A stretch of 5,986 bases of DNA from Campylobacterales bacterium (GTDB lineage: Bacteria > Campylobacterota > Campylobacteria > Campylobacterales > Hydrogenimonadaceae). The DNA is taken from NCBI GenBank assembly GCA_027065635.1, contig JAMONQ010000008.1, forward strand, positions 1 to 5,986. Direction: 5' to 3'. The notes beneath the pieces are model-generated. The model had not been told where the DNA came from. It saw only the letters and a list, made by a program, of their open reading frames with translations, and did no database searches. Below, piece by piece: positions 1 through 5,826 of this stretch; the first letter of the stretch is position 1, and the number at the start of each line of letters is the position of its first letter. A program made the position numbers and the translations under genes.

Positions 1-699
1 GGCTTCGGCTTCGAAGTCGATATCTTCACCGTCCTGATTGTTGACGTGAGGGATTCTAAGGGTACCGAAGTGGAGTCCGATCAGCCCCAGAATCGCCAAA
101 GGCAGAAGAAGAACATGGAGCATGAAGAATCGATCCAGGAAAGCCTGACCGGGCGCATAGTCACCGCGGATCCACTCTACCAGTCCGTTAAGCTCCAAAG
201 AACCCATACTGAAAAGGTTGGTAATAACCATACCGGCCCAGTAGCTCATCTGTCCCCAGGGAAGCATATATCCGCTGAAAGCTTCAGCAGAGAAGGTGAC
301 AAAAAGAAGCATACCGGAGATCCAGATCATTTCGCGCCCTTTCTTGTAAGAGCCGTAGTAGATTCCGGTAAACATATGGATATAGATGATCAAAAAGACT
401 ACCGATGCGGCAACGGCGTGAACATGTCTCCAGAGCCATCCAAACTCCACTTCACGCATTATCGTATAGTTTACGCTGTCAAACGCGAGATTCACGTTCG
501 GCTGATAGTACATAAGAAGGAAGATTCCCGATACCAGCAGAATACCGAAGGTAAACGCCAGCACCATTCCCATCGCCCAAAGGAAGTTGATGTTTTTGGG
601 AATCCAATACTCTTTCGACAAAACCCTCTCCAGCGTTTCGATAGCGAGACGCTGGTCCAGCCACTCCCGCAGGCTGCTCGCTTTTTCAAAATGTGCCAT
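1..699 (-). CDS. petB: Cytochrome b subunit of the cytochrome bc1 complex (partial, C-terminus beyond window)
   Basis: This is the membrane-embedded, di-heme subunit of quinol:cytochrome c oxidoreductase, which oxidises quinol and moves protons across the inner membrane. The 233 visible residues cover the N-terminal four-helix half. Heme ligands are visible as H94 and H108 in helix B (near WLWRHVH) and H195 and H210 in helix D (near FFMLH and GLHFG). By family numbering H94/H195 would hold the low-potential heme and H108/H210 the high-potential one. The conserved GYMLPWGQMSYW motif is at residues 143-154. Predicted membrane spans are roughly 40-64, 88-114, 124-146 and 190-212. The ATG at 699-697 has an AAAGGAG ribosome binding site five bases upstream that overlaps the petA stop codon, so translation is probably coupled to petA. 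The reading frame runs off the left edge at D-F-E-A-E-A; the C-terminal helices lie outside. The identification is secure. Confidence 0.97.
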   Translation of the reverse strand, partial: MAHFEKASSLREWLDQRLAIETLERVLSKEYWIPKNINFLWAMGMVLAFTFGILLVSGIFLLMYYQPNVNLAFDSVNYTIMREVEFGWLWRHVHAVAASVVFLIIYIHMFTGIYYGSYKKGREMIWISGMLLFVTFSAEAFSGYMLPWGQMSYWAGMVITNLFSMGSLELNGLVEWIRGDYAPGQAFLDRFFMLHVLLLPLAILGLIGLHFGTLRIPHVNNQDGEDIDFEAEA

Positions 700-704
700 A
701 CCCG

Positions 705-711
705 CTCCTTT
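705..711 (-). promoter_or_regulatory. petB ribosome binding site overlapping the petA stop codon
   Basis: Read on the minus strand, the petA stop TAA (712-710) is the start of TAAAGGAG. The AAAGGAG ends five bases before the petB ATG. The stop codon and Shine-Dalgarno sequence share bases, which favours reinitiation by ribosomes finishing petA. Confidence 0.85.
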
Positions 712-1216
712 ACGCCGTTATACCGGCTTCTTTCATTTTTTTATACTCAGGTCCCTCTTCACCCAGTACCAGCTTCGTACCTTCCACCTTGAAAGGAGGA
801 ATGACGAGCGGACTCGGCGGCGGCGGCTTTATATTGTCCCCGCTTGCATCGAATACCCCCCCGTGGCAGGCACAGAGAAAATCTTTTTTGTCCGGACGAT
901 ACGCCGGAATACATCCCAGGTGCGTACAAAGGCCGATCGCAACGAGAAAGCGATCCTTTCCGACGATAACATCTCGGTCACTCTTCTCCATATCCGGAGT
1001 CTTTTTGAGAATGAAAATCGGCTTCCCGCGCCACTTCTCTATGTTGAGCACATTCGGCTCCGCCGCAGAGAGATCGACCGTCGTAAATCCGGCCGCTTTG
1101 ACGCTTGGAAGCGGATCCCAGGTTTTTTTGGCTGCATAGAGCACGCCAAGACCGCCGAGGGCGGCCCAACCACCGAAGACTTTACCCATAAAGTCACGTC
1201 GGCTATTTTCTGCCAT
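710..1216 (-). CDS. petA: Rieske iron-sulfur subunit of the cytochrome bc1 complex
   Basis: This 168-residue protein carries the [2Fe-2S] cluster that takes an electron from quinol at the Qo site and passes it to cytochrome c1. The N-terminus has a twin-arginine signal (SRRDFMGKV, residues 5-13) followed by a hydrophobic stretch to about residue 29, which in this family stays as a membrane anchor. The soluble cluster domain has box I CTHLGC (97-102) and box II CACHGG (115-120). Expected cluster ligands are C97, H99, C115 and H118, with a C102-C117 disulfide. A proline-rich loop (PPPPSP, 131-136) follows, as in other Rieske domains. The serine and tyrosine that raise the potential of ubiquinol-type Rieske clusters are replaced by G120 and F122. 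The ATG start is supported by the adjacent Tat motif and by an AAAGGAT site (1222-1228). It is the first gene of the petA-petB operon, ten bases before petB. Confidence 0.97.
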   Translation of the reverse strand: MAENSRRDFMGKVFGGWAALGGLGVLYAAKKTWDPLPSVKAAGFTTVDLSAAEPNVLNIEKWRGKPIFILKKTPDMEKSDRDVIVGKDRFLVAIGLCTHLGCIPAYRPDKKDFLCACHGGVFDASGDNIKPPPPSPLVIPPFKVEGTKLVLGEEGPEYKKMKEAGITA

Positions 1217-1221
1217 AGCTG

Positions 1222-1228
1222 ATCCTTT
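1222..1228 (-). promoter_or_regulatory. petA ribosome binding site
   Basis: AAAGGAT on the minus strand ends five bases upstream of the petA ATG (1216-1214). It confirms the start that keeps the twin-arginine signal intact. Confidence 0.75.
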
Positions 1229-1248
1229 AATGAAATTGAAATCTGAAT

Positions 1249-1254
1249 ATTATA
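1249..1254 (-). promoter_or_regulatory. -10 box of the pet operon promoter (sigma70 type)
   Basis: A perfect TATAAT lies on the minus strand, 32 bases upstream of the petA start codon. Transcription would start near position 1241, giving a leader of about 25 bases that includes the ribosome binding site. No convincing TTGACA is present at the right distance; an A/T-rich stretch containing ATGAAAAATTAA lies upstream instead. Absence of a -35 box is common for the housekeeping promoters of Campylobacterota, so this remains a plausible promoter. Confidence 0.6.
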
Positions 1255-1410
1255 GGCTTGCGAAGGTTAATTTTTCATAAAATAGAGGCACGGGCGGCGA
1301 TGTTGTGTAGTTTCTTCCCTCTTTTTCACAGCTAAACGAGATTACACCGAACGATTTCAAATACAAGACGGTATCGAAAGAATAAAATCCGGCAAAAGAA
1401 CGAACGGAAC

Positions 1411-1431
1411 GCAGCCGAAAAGATCGGCCGC
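1411..1431 (-). terminator. Weak hairpin downstream of the mnmG operon, possible terminator
   Basis: On the minus strand GCGGCCGA and TCGGCTGC can pair over eight positions (one G-T wobble) around a five-base loop, nine bases after the stop codon of the gene ending at 1441. What follows is T-rich but interrupted (GTTCCGTTCGTTCTTTT), not a clean T tract. It may end transcription inefficiently or just stabilise the message end. Its place between two same-direction operons is the main argument for it. Confidence 0.35.
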
Positions 1432-1440
1432 TAGGCGAGG

Positions 1441-2301
1441 CTATTGAGAGTTCAGAAAGTCCGCTATGGTAGCCGCCGTTGTGGAAGCCGATTTTAGATC
1501 GAGTCTGTCGGTCCGATAATCCGGAATCTCGGCAAGAGCCTTTTTTATGGCCTCCTTTTCAAAACCATCGGCCACCGGAATACCGTAACTTCTCATCCTT
1601 TCGGCAAAAAACGAAGGAGAGGACTCTTTTTTTACATAGACGGGACGTGAACCGGCGGCGAGCGCTTCAAGAGCGCTCTGGTGCGAAGATGTAACGAAAC
1701 GGTTCGCACCTTTTAGGGTTTCATCGTAGGTTTCGCTCTCGAACAGCGAAGAGAATTTTCCCTGCAACTCCTGTGCATACTGCATGAAAAAGTAGTACCC
1801 CTCCAAAAGTGCGATATCGAGATCGGCAAACGCATCCGCACACTCAAGAAGCTTTCGATCGTAATCGTCATCTCCCCAGAAAAAGATCTCTCCCAGCGTA
1901 TGCTCCCGCTCCTCGAAATATTTCGGATCGACGATATCGCTATTGCCGGAAGCTATCAGAAGTTCTCCGGCGAGCTCTCGCCCTTCGGGAAGGTCGCTTA
2001 TTCGCACGAGACGGCCGAAATAGCCGATCATATCCTCCAGCAACGATATGCTCGCATCGTCCGAGTCGAAAACCAGCCTGTCGGACGGGGTCGCGATATT
2101 GGCAATGTTTCTGACGACATCTACACTCACATACCGACGAATACCGAACTCCTCCTTGGCGTATTCGCCGGCCCTGAAGTCGTTGGTAAGCATCGTGACA
2201 TCGATATCCATATCCTGCAGAGCCCTGATAACCGGAGAGCTGCGCCTCAAACGTTCGAGCCCCACCCTGTGGCCCGTGTCTATATAGTAATAGAGTCTCA
2301 T
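1441..2301 (-). CDS. Uncharacterised protein with GT-B/PseG-like glycosyltransferase features
   Basis: I do not recognise this gene as a named family. It encodes 286 residues from the ATG at 2301-2299. Two features suggest a GT-B fold like the UDP-sugar hydrolase PseG or MurG-type glycosyltransferases. The N-terminus MRLYYYIDTGHRVGLER begins with a beta strand and then a short D-T-G-H loop (residues 8-11), resembling the G-x-G-H-x-x-R loop of that group. The C-terminal part (about 202-245) has a serine-rich turn, then SALEALAAGSRPVYV, then a helix and YGIPV, resembling the donor-binding half of such enzymes. No signal peptide or membrane span is seen. An in-frame TTG at 2307-2305 would add two residues, but it sits only four bases from the AAGGAG site (2312-2317), whereas the ATG is ten bases away; I prefer the ATG. 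It lies just after mnmG, probably in the same transcript. A substrate cannot be inferred. Confidence 0.8.
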   Translation of the reverse strand: MRLYYYIDTGHRVGLERLRRSSPVIRALQDMDIDVTMLTNDFRAGEYAKEEFGIRRYVSVDVVRNIANIATPSDRLVFDSDDASISLLEDMIGYFGRLVRISDLPEGRELAGELLIASGNSDIVDPKYFEEREHTLGEIFFWGDDDYDRKLLECADAFADLDIALLEGYYFFMQYAQELQGKFSSLFESETYDETLKGANRFVTSSHQSALEALAAGSRPVYVKKESSPSFFAERMRSYGIPVADGFEKEAIKKALAEIPDYRTDRLDLKSASTTAATIADFLNSQ

Positions 2302-2308
2302 CGCCAAA

Positions 2309-4198
2309 CTACTCCTTCGGGCCGTTTTTCAGTTTCCCTTTTTCGGCCATTTTGATATATATATGCAGTATCTCCAGTGCAGCCGGAGTCACTCCGCTGA
2401 TCTGGCTCGCCGCCTGGAGCGTAGGAGGATTGAAACGCGCGAGCTTCTCCTTTATCTCGTTGCTGAGCCCCGAAACCTTTTCAAAGTTCATATCCTGCGG
2501 TATCTTTACCTCGAGCATCTCGTGCATCTTGGCGATCTGCTCCTTTTGACGCTCTATATACTTGTCGTATTTGGCATTGATAAGCAACTGCTCCTTGACC
2601 TCATCGTCGAACTCCGCCGTCTCGGGAATCAGTTTCTCCAGCTGCTGCGCACCGAACTTTCCGCGCCCTGCTATAAGCTTCAAGGAGGTCTTGTCCGAAA
2701 TCTTTTCCACGCCTATCGACTCGAGAAGCGCCAACGACTCCCTGCTCGGAGTAAGATAACGACTGTTCATAAGCTCCATTCCCCTGGCTATCTGCTCCTT
2801 TTTTCTGAGCATCTTCGCATAGACCGCCTCGTCTATCAGACCGAAGGCGTGACCGTAACCCATAAGCCTCAAATCGGCGTTGTCCTCCCGAAGCATGAGC
2901 CTGAACTCGGCACGGCTCGTAAACATCCTGTACGGCTCTTTGGTCCCCCTGGTTACCAGATCGTCTATCAAAACACCGATATAAGCCTCGTCCCGCCCCA
3001 GAACGAAAGGCTCCTTGCCCCTTATCGCCAAAGCTGCGTTTATACCGGCCATCAGCCCCTGGGCGGCCGCCTCTTCATATCCGGTCGTACCGTTGATCTG
3101 TCCGGCGAGATAGAGCCCTTCTATCTTTTTGGTCTCGAGGGTATGTTTTAGTTCCGTCGGATCTACATAGTCGTATTCTATGGCATATCCGTAGCGCACT
3201 ATCTTCGCGTTTTCCATTCCGCTTACGGAGTGTATCATCCTTCTTTGCACATCGACCGGAAGTGAAGTGCTCATACCGTTGATGTAGTATTCGGTCGCCT
3301 CCAGCGTCTGCGGCTCTATGAAGAGATGGTGTCGCTCTTTATCCCTGAAGCGGCTGATCTTGTCTTCGATACTCGGGCAGTATCGAGGCCCGACCCCCTC
3401 TATCTGCCCCGAAAAGAGAGGGGCTCTGTGAAAATTCTCCTCTATGAGCGCATGGGTGCTTTCGTTCGTATAGGCGATGAAGCACGGAAGCTGCTTCGGA
3501 TTGAAGTGTTTCCTGTCGGTTCTGAAACTGAACGGACGGGGAGGTTCGTCTCCGGGCTGCGGCTCCATTTTGGAAAAGTCGATAGAGGCACCGTCTATTC
3601 TTGGGCATGTTCCGGTCTTTAGGCGCCCTATGCAAAAGCCGAGCTCTGCAAGGTGTGCGGCAAGCTCGGTTGAAGCGAACTCTCCCGCGCGCCCCGCCTC
3701 CTTTTTCGTTTCGCCTATGTGTATTACGCCGTTAAGAAACGTACCTGTGGTGAGTATCACCTTTTTGGCACGGAAAGACTCTCCCAGGTCGCTCTTGACT
3801 CCGACTACCCTGCCGTTTTCGACAATCAGCCTGACGACCATACCCTGAAGAATATCCAGGTTTTCCGTACCCATACAGACGGTACGCGCCTCCATCCGGT
3901 AGCGATCCATATCAATCTGGGCCCTGCTGCCGCGCACTGCCGGCCCCTTCGTTTCGTTCAATATCCGGAACTGAAGTCCGGTCTTGTCGGTCAGAAGTCC
4001 CATTTCCCCGCCAAGCGCGTCGAGCTCTTTGACCAGATGCCCTTTTGCGAGCCCGCCTATGGCCGGATTGCAGCTGGCGGCTCCTATCTGCTCGGCGAGT
4101 ATCGTGACCATAAGGGTCTTCATTCCCATTCGTGCGGCGGAGAGAGATGCCTCTATGCCGGCATGGCCGCCGCCGACCACTATAACGTCGTATTTCAT
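2309..4198 (-). CDS. mnmG: tRNA uridine-5-carboxymethylaminomethyl modification enzyme MnmG (GidA)
   Basis: MnmG works with the GTPase MnmE in the cytoplasm to build the carboxymethylaminomethyl (or aminomethyl) group on C5 of wobble uridine 34 in certain tRNAs, using FAD and a methylene-tetrahydrofolate carbon. The protein is 629 residues, the same as typical bacterial MnmG. The FAD-binding GGGHAG loop is at residues 9-14, ASCNPAIGG at 41-49 with the conserved C43, and [11 protein letters not shown] at 270-280 with the second conserved cysteine C274. A second dinucleotide-fold segment (TTGTFLNG, 150-157) and the late FAD-contact motif [16 protein letters not shown] near 366-381 are intact. 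The C-terminal helical domain, which in the family contacts MnmE and tRNA, is present (LSNEIKEKL through [12 protein letters not shown]). The ATG start has an AGAGGG site a few bases upstream. No frameshift or missing residue is seen. Confidence 0.99.
   Translation of the reverse strand: MKYDVIVVGGGHAGIEASLSAARMGMKTLMVTILAEQIGAASCNPAIGGLAKGHLVKELDALGGEMGLLTDKTGLQFRILNETKGPAVRGSRAQIDMDRYRMEARTVCMGTENLDILQGMVVRLIVENGRVVGVKSDLGESFRAKKVILTTGTFLNGVIHIGETKKEAGRAGEFASTELAAHLAELGFCIGRLKTGTCPRIDGASIDFSKMEPQPGDEPPRPFSFRTDRKHFNPKQLPCFIAYTNESTHALIEENFHRAPLFSGQIEGVGPRYCPSIEDKISRFRDKERHHLFIEPQTLEATEYYINGMSTSLPVDVQRRMIHSVSGMENAKIVRYGYAIEYDYVDPTELKHTLETKKIEGLYLAGQINGTTGYEEAAAQGLMAGINAALAIRGKEPFVLGRDEAYIGVLIDDLVTRGTKEPYRMFTSRAEFRLMLREDNADLRLMGYGHAFGLIDEAVYAKMLRKKEQIARGMELMNSRYLTPSRESLALLESIGVEKISDKTSLKLIAGRGKFGAQQLEKLIPETAEFDDEVKEQLLINAKYDKYIERQKEQIAKMHEMLEVKIPQDMNFEKVSGLSNEIKEKLARFNPPTLQAASQISGVTPAALEILHIYIKMAEKGKLKNGPKE
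2312..2317 (-). promoter_or_regulatory. Ribosome binding site for the GT-B-like gene, inside the mnmG 3' end
   Basis: AAGGAG on the minus strand encodes the last two residues of MnmG (K-E) and directly precedes its TAG stop (2311-2309). It supports translation of the next gene from the ATG at 2301 (spacing ten) or the TTG at 2307 (spacing four). Translational coupling to mnmG is likely. Confidence 0.7.
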
Positions 4199-4229
4199 AA
4201 ACCCTCTTTTGCGGTTTCTGTTTGAGCGG

Positions 4230-4235
4230 ATTATA
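4230..4235 (-). promoter_or_regulatory. -10 box of the mnmG promoter
   Basis: A perfect TATAAT on the minus strand lies 31 bases upstream of the mnmG ATG, giving a predicted start near 4223 and a leader of about 25 bases. The -35 region (around 4253-4258) has no TTGACA-like hexamer, only a T-rich run, as is usual for this phylum. The arrangement matches the pet promoter. Confidence 0.6.
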
Positions 4236-4258
4236 GCTTTTTGAGGTTAAAAAAGATA

Positions 4259-4267
4259 TGATATTAT
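4259..4267 (+). promoter_or_regulatory. Extended -10 promoter for the pseudo-receiver/ribE operon
   Basis: TGATATTAT on the plus strand fits an extended -10 element (TG, one base, then TATTAT). TTGAGG at 4241-4246 could be a -35 box, but the spacer would be only 15 bases. The start would fall near 4274, leaving a leader of about 17 bases with the AGAGG ribosome binding site. Moderately supported by position only. Confidence 0.5.
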
Positions 4268-4280
4268 CAATTTAGCAGAC

Positions 4281-4285
4281 AGAGG
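4281..4285 (+). promoter_or_regulatory. Ribosome binding site supporting the TTG start at 4291
   Basis: AGAGG is separated from the TTG codon at 4291 by five bases, a normal spacing. The nearest in-frame ATG is 66 bases further in (M23) and would cut through the N-terminal OB-like domain, so the TTG is preferred. Confidence 0.65.
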
Positions 4286-4290
4286 CGGCT

Positions 4291-5814
4291 TTGCAGGGTA
4301 AAATAATCGTATACTCGGACCAGACCGGTATCGGCAAAATAATCACTCCCGAAAAGATGAAGTACAACTTCAACGTGGATGAGTGGAACGACTACGAAAC
4401 CACCCCTGCTGTCGGACTGATCGTATCTTTCGAGCCGCAGGGGATAAACGCTTGCGATATAACGGTAGAGGCGGGCCGGGAAAAAAGTACGACAAATGAC
4501 GGCGACAAAACCCCTCCCGGTCAAAATCGACAAGGCGTTCCGGCATCTGTACCGAAAGAGAGAAAGAGCTCTTCCGGAGTCGGCGAAGATGAACCGGCAT
4601 GGCTTCTTGAGTTCGACATGGATGTAGACGCCTGTATCCAGATGCACTTCTCCGATACAAGAAGGCGGATCGACGAGAACCGTACCCTGCTCGAAGAGAG
4701 CAGAAGACTCGACTTCATACGAATGCGCCGCTTCCTTATGACCGCATACAACAATCTGATAGAGATAGATCACAGTTTCGAAAACTACGAACTGGCCGAA
4801 GTGCGCCAGGAGCTTCTGGACGCCTACGACGCCTACCGTAACTTCAAATCCAAAACAGACTATATACAAAACGCCTACGAGCAGGTTTTTTTGAACAAGC
4901 AGAGCCGATACAAGGAGCTGCGCGCGAAACTTGAGATAAACAAGAGCCAGATAGCCAAACTCACGGAGAGTGCCGCAAATCTCGAAGCGGAGATAAAGCA
5001 GAAAAGCAAAAGACTCGAAAATTTGCCAAAAGAGAGCGAAGAGTATATCTATCTTTTCAACGAGATCAAGATACTCAAACGCTCGATGGTGGACTCCATT
5101 CACGAAATAGCCAAGCTGACCGAAGAGAACAGACTCTACATTGAGCTTCTGGACAACTTCTACAAAGCGCATTACGACCGTTTCAAGAAGAGTTTCGAAG
5201 AGTTCGTCCAGACCTATGACGCGCTCATGAGAAAGATACAGGATGTTCTGGCCTACAGATTCGACTCGCTTATGTGGAAAAAAGCGAACTCGTCCAAACC
5301 TATTCAGACCTTTTTTGCAAAGGCGGGAATTTATGACGAATTCAGTGCCGTCACCTATATGAAATACTATCTAAAGACCCTCGACAGTTCCAAACTGAAC
5401 CAGCAAAACCAGGAGCTTGTCGATCTCATGCAGTATCTCGAAGCGCAGACAAGAAAGCGAATAGTCTGTATCGACGATGACACTCTGTTTCTCAGGATGG
5501 CAAAAGAGAGCCTCCACGAAATAGAGAGGGGAATCAAAGTACACATCACAACAAGAGCTGAAGCCATCCTGCCCGACCTCAAAAACATACAGCCCGATAT
5601 ACTTATAGTAAATCCCAAAATGCGCGGAATCGAAACCGAGTCTGTCATAGAGTACGCAAGGAAAGTCGTACCAGATATCGAAATCGCCTTTTTCGCAAAA
5701 AGGATCAGCCGGGAGCTTCTGCTCTATGCGAAACAGTACAATATAGCGGCTATCATTCCCAAAACCGTCAATAAAAATGAGCTGGAAGAGCAGTTCAGAC
5801 AATACCTCGACTAA
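4291..5814 (+). CDS. Pseudo-receiver protein with N-terminal cold-shock-like OB domain and coiled-coil middle
   Basis: This 507-residue protein has no gene name that I recognise. Residues 2-60 look like a degenerate cold-shock/OB domain: GKIIVYSDQTGIGKI, then YNFNVDEW, then GLIVSFEPQGINACDITV follow the strand order of cold-shock proteins, but the aromatic RNA-binding residues of the K-G-F-G-F-I and V-F-V-H motifs are mostly lost. Residues 61-103 are a polar, low-complexity linker. Residues 105-385 are charged and almost entirely helical, with coiled-coil-like heptads at about 195-285. Residues 388-507 are a CheY-like receiver domain: acidic cluster D395-D397 after strand 1, strand 3 DILIVNPKM and conserved lysine K491 in IIPK. 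The phosphoacceptor position is N441 instead of aspartate, and the usual Thr/Ser of strand 4 is phenylalanine (FFAK). No output domain follows. There is no signal peptide or membrane span, so it should be cytoplasmic. Translation starts at TTG; ribE follows after 12 bases. A scaffold or RNA-linked regulatory role is only inference. Confidence 0.85.
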   Translation: MQGKIIVYSDQTGIGKIITPEKMKYNFNVDEWNDYETTPAVGLIVSFEPQGINACDITVEAGREKSTTNDGDKTPPGQNRQGVPASVPKERKSSSGVGEDEPAWLLEFDMDVDACIQMHFSDTRRRIDENRTLLEESRRLDFIRMRRFLMTAYNNLIEIDHSFENYELAEVRQELLDAYDAYRNFKSKTDYIQNAYEQVFLNKQSRYKELRAKLEINKSQIAKLTESAANLEAEIKQKSKRLENLPKESEEYIYLFNEIKILKRSMVDSIHEIAKLTEENRLYIELLDNFYKAHYDRFKKSFEEFVQTYDALMRKIQDVLAYRFDSLMWKKANSSKPIQTFFAKAGIYDEFSAVTYMKYYLKTLDSSKLNQQNQELVDLMQYLEAQTRKRIVCIDDDTLFLRMAKESLHEIERGIKVHITTRAEAILPDLKNIQPDILIVNPKMRGIETESVIEYARKVVPDIEIAFFAKRISRELLLYAKQYNIAAIIPKTVNKNELEEQFRQYLD

Positions 5815-5819
5815 AGGAG
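5813..5819 (+). promoter_or_regulatory. ribE ribosome binding site overlapping the upstream stop codon
   Basis: The stop TAA (5812-5814) merges into TAAAGGAG; the AAAGGAG ends seven bases before the GTG start of ribE. This makes co-transcription and coupled translation with the pseudo-receiver gene likely, and supports the GTG start. Confidence 0.8.
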
Positions 5820-5826
5820 TCAAACA

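Larger units (their letters stand above)
1217..1440. other. Intergenic region between the mnmG and pet operons
   Basis: These 224 bases hold the pet -10 box and petA ribosome binding site at the left and the weak hairpin at the right. The centre (about 1265-1405) shows no convincing open frame, RNA gene or repeat to my reading. The segment is more A/T-rich than the flanking genes toward petA. Confidence 0.6.

Noticed and set aside
46..792. A 248-codon plus-strand open frame across petB and the end of petA
   Set aside because: It is antisense to cytochrome b, whose heme ligands and motifs are intact, and it crosses the petA-petB junction.
587..1222. Plus-strand open frames opposite petA (also 693-1139)
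   Set aside because: They are antisense to the Rieske gene, are rich in Arg and have no domain features or ribosome binding site.
1261..1400. Possible small RNA or small gene in the centre of the intergenic region
   Set aside because: No open frame with a ribosome binding site, no second promoter-terminator pair and no strong hairpin could be found by eye.
2048..2355. Plus-strand open frames opposite the GT-B-like gene
   Set aside because: The minus-strand gene has a ribosome binding site, operon position and domain-like blocks, while these frames overlap the junction with mnmG and show nothing recognisable.
2363..3151. A 262-codon plus-strand open frame opposite mnmG (and shorter ones to 4244)
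   Set aside because: MnmG is full length and conserved on the other strand; the plus-strand frames have no recognisable motifs.
4267..5172. A 301-codon open frame on the minus strand opposite the pseudo-receiver gene
   Set aside because: It lies wholly antisense to a gene with a receiver domain and ribosome binding site, shows no recognisable motif, and its Phe/Val/Tyr-rich makeup is the mirror of the Glu/Asp/Ile-rich codons of the sense strand.
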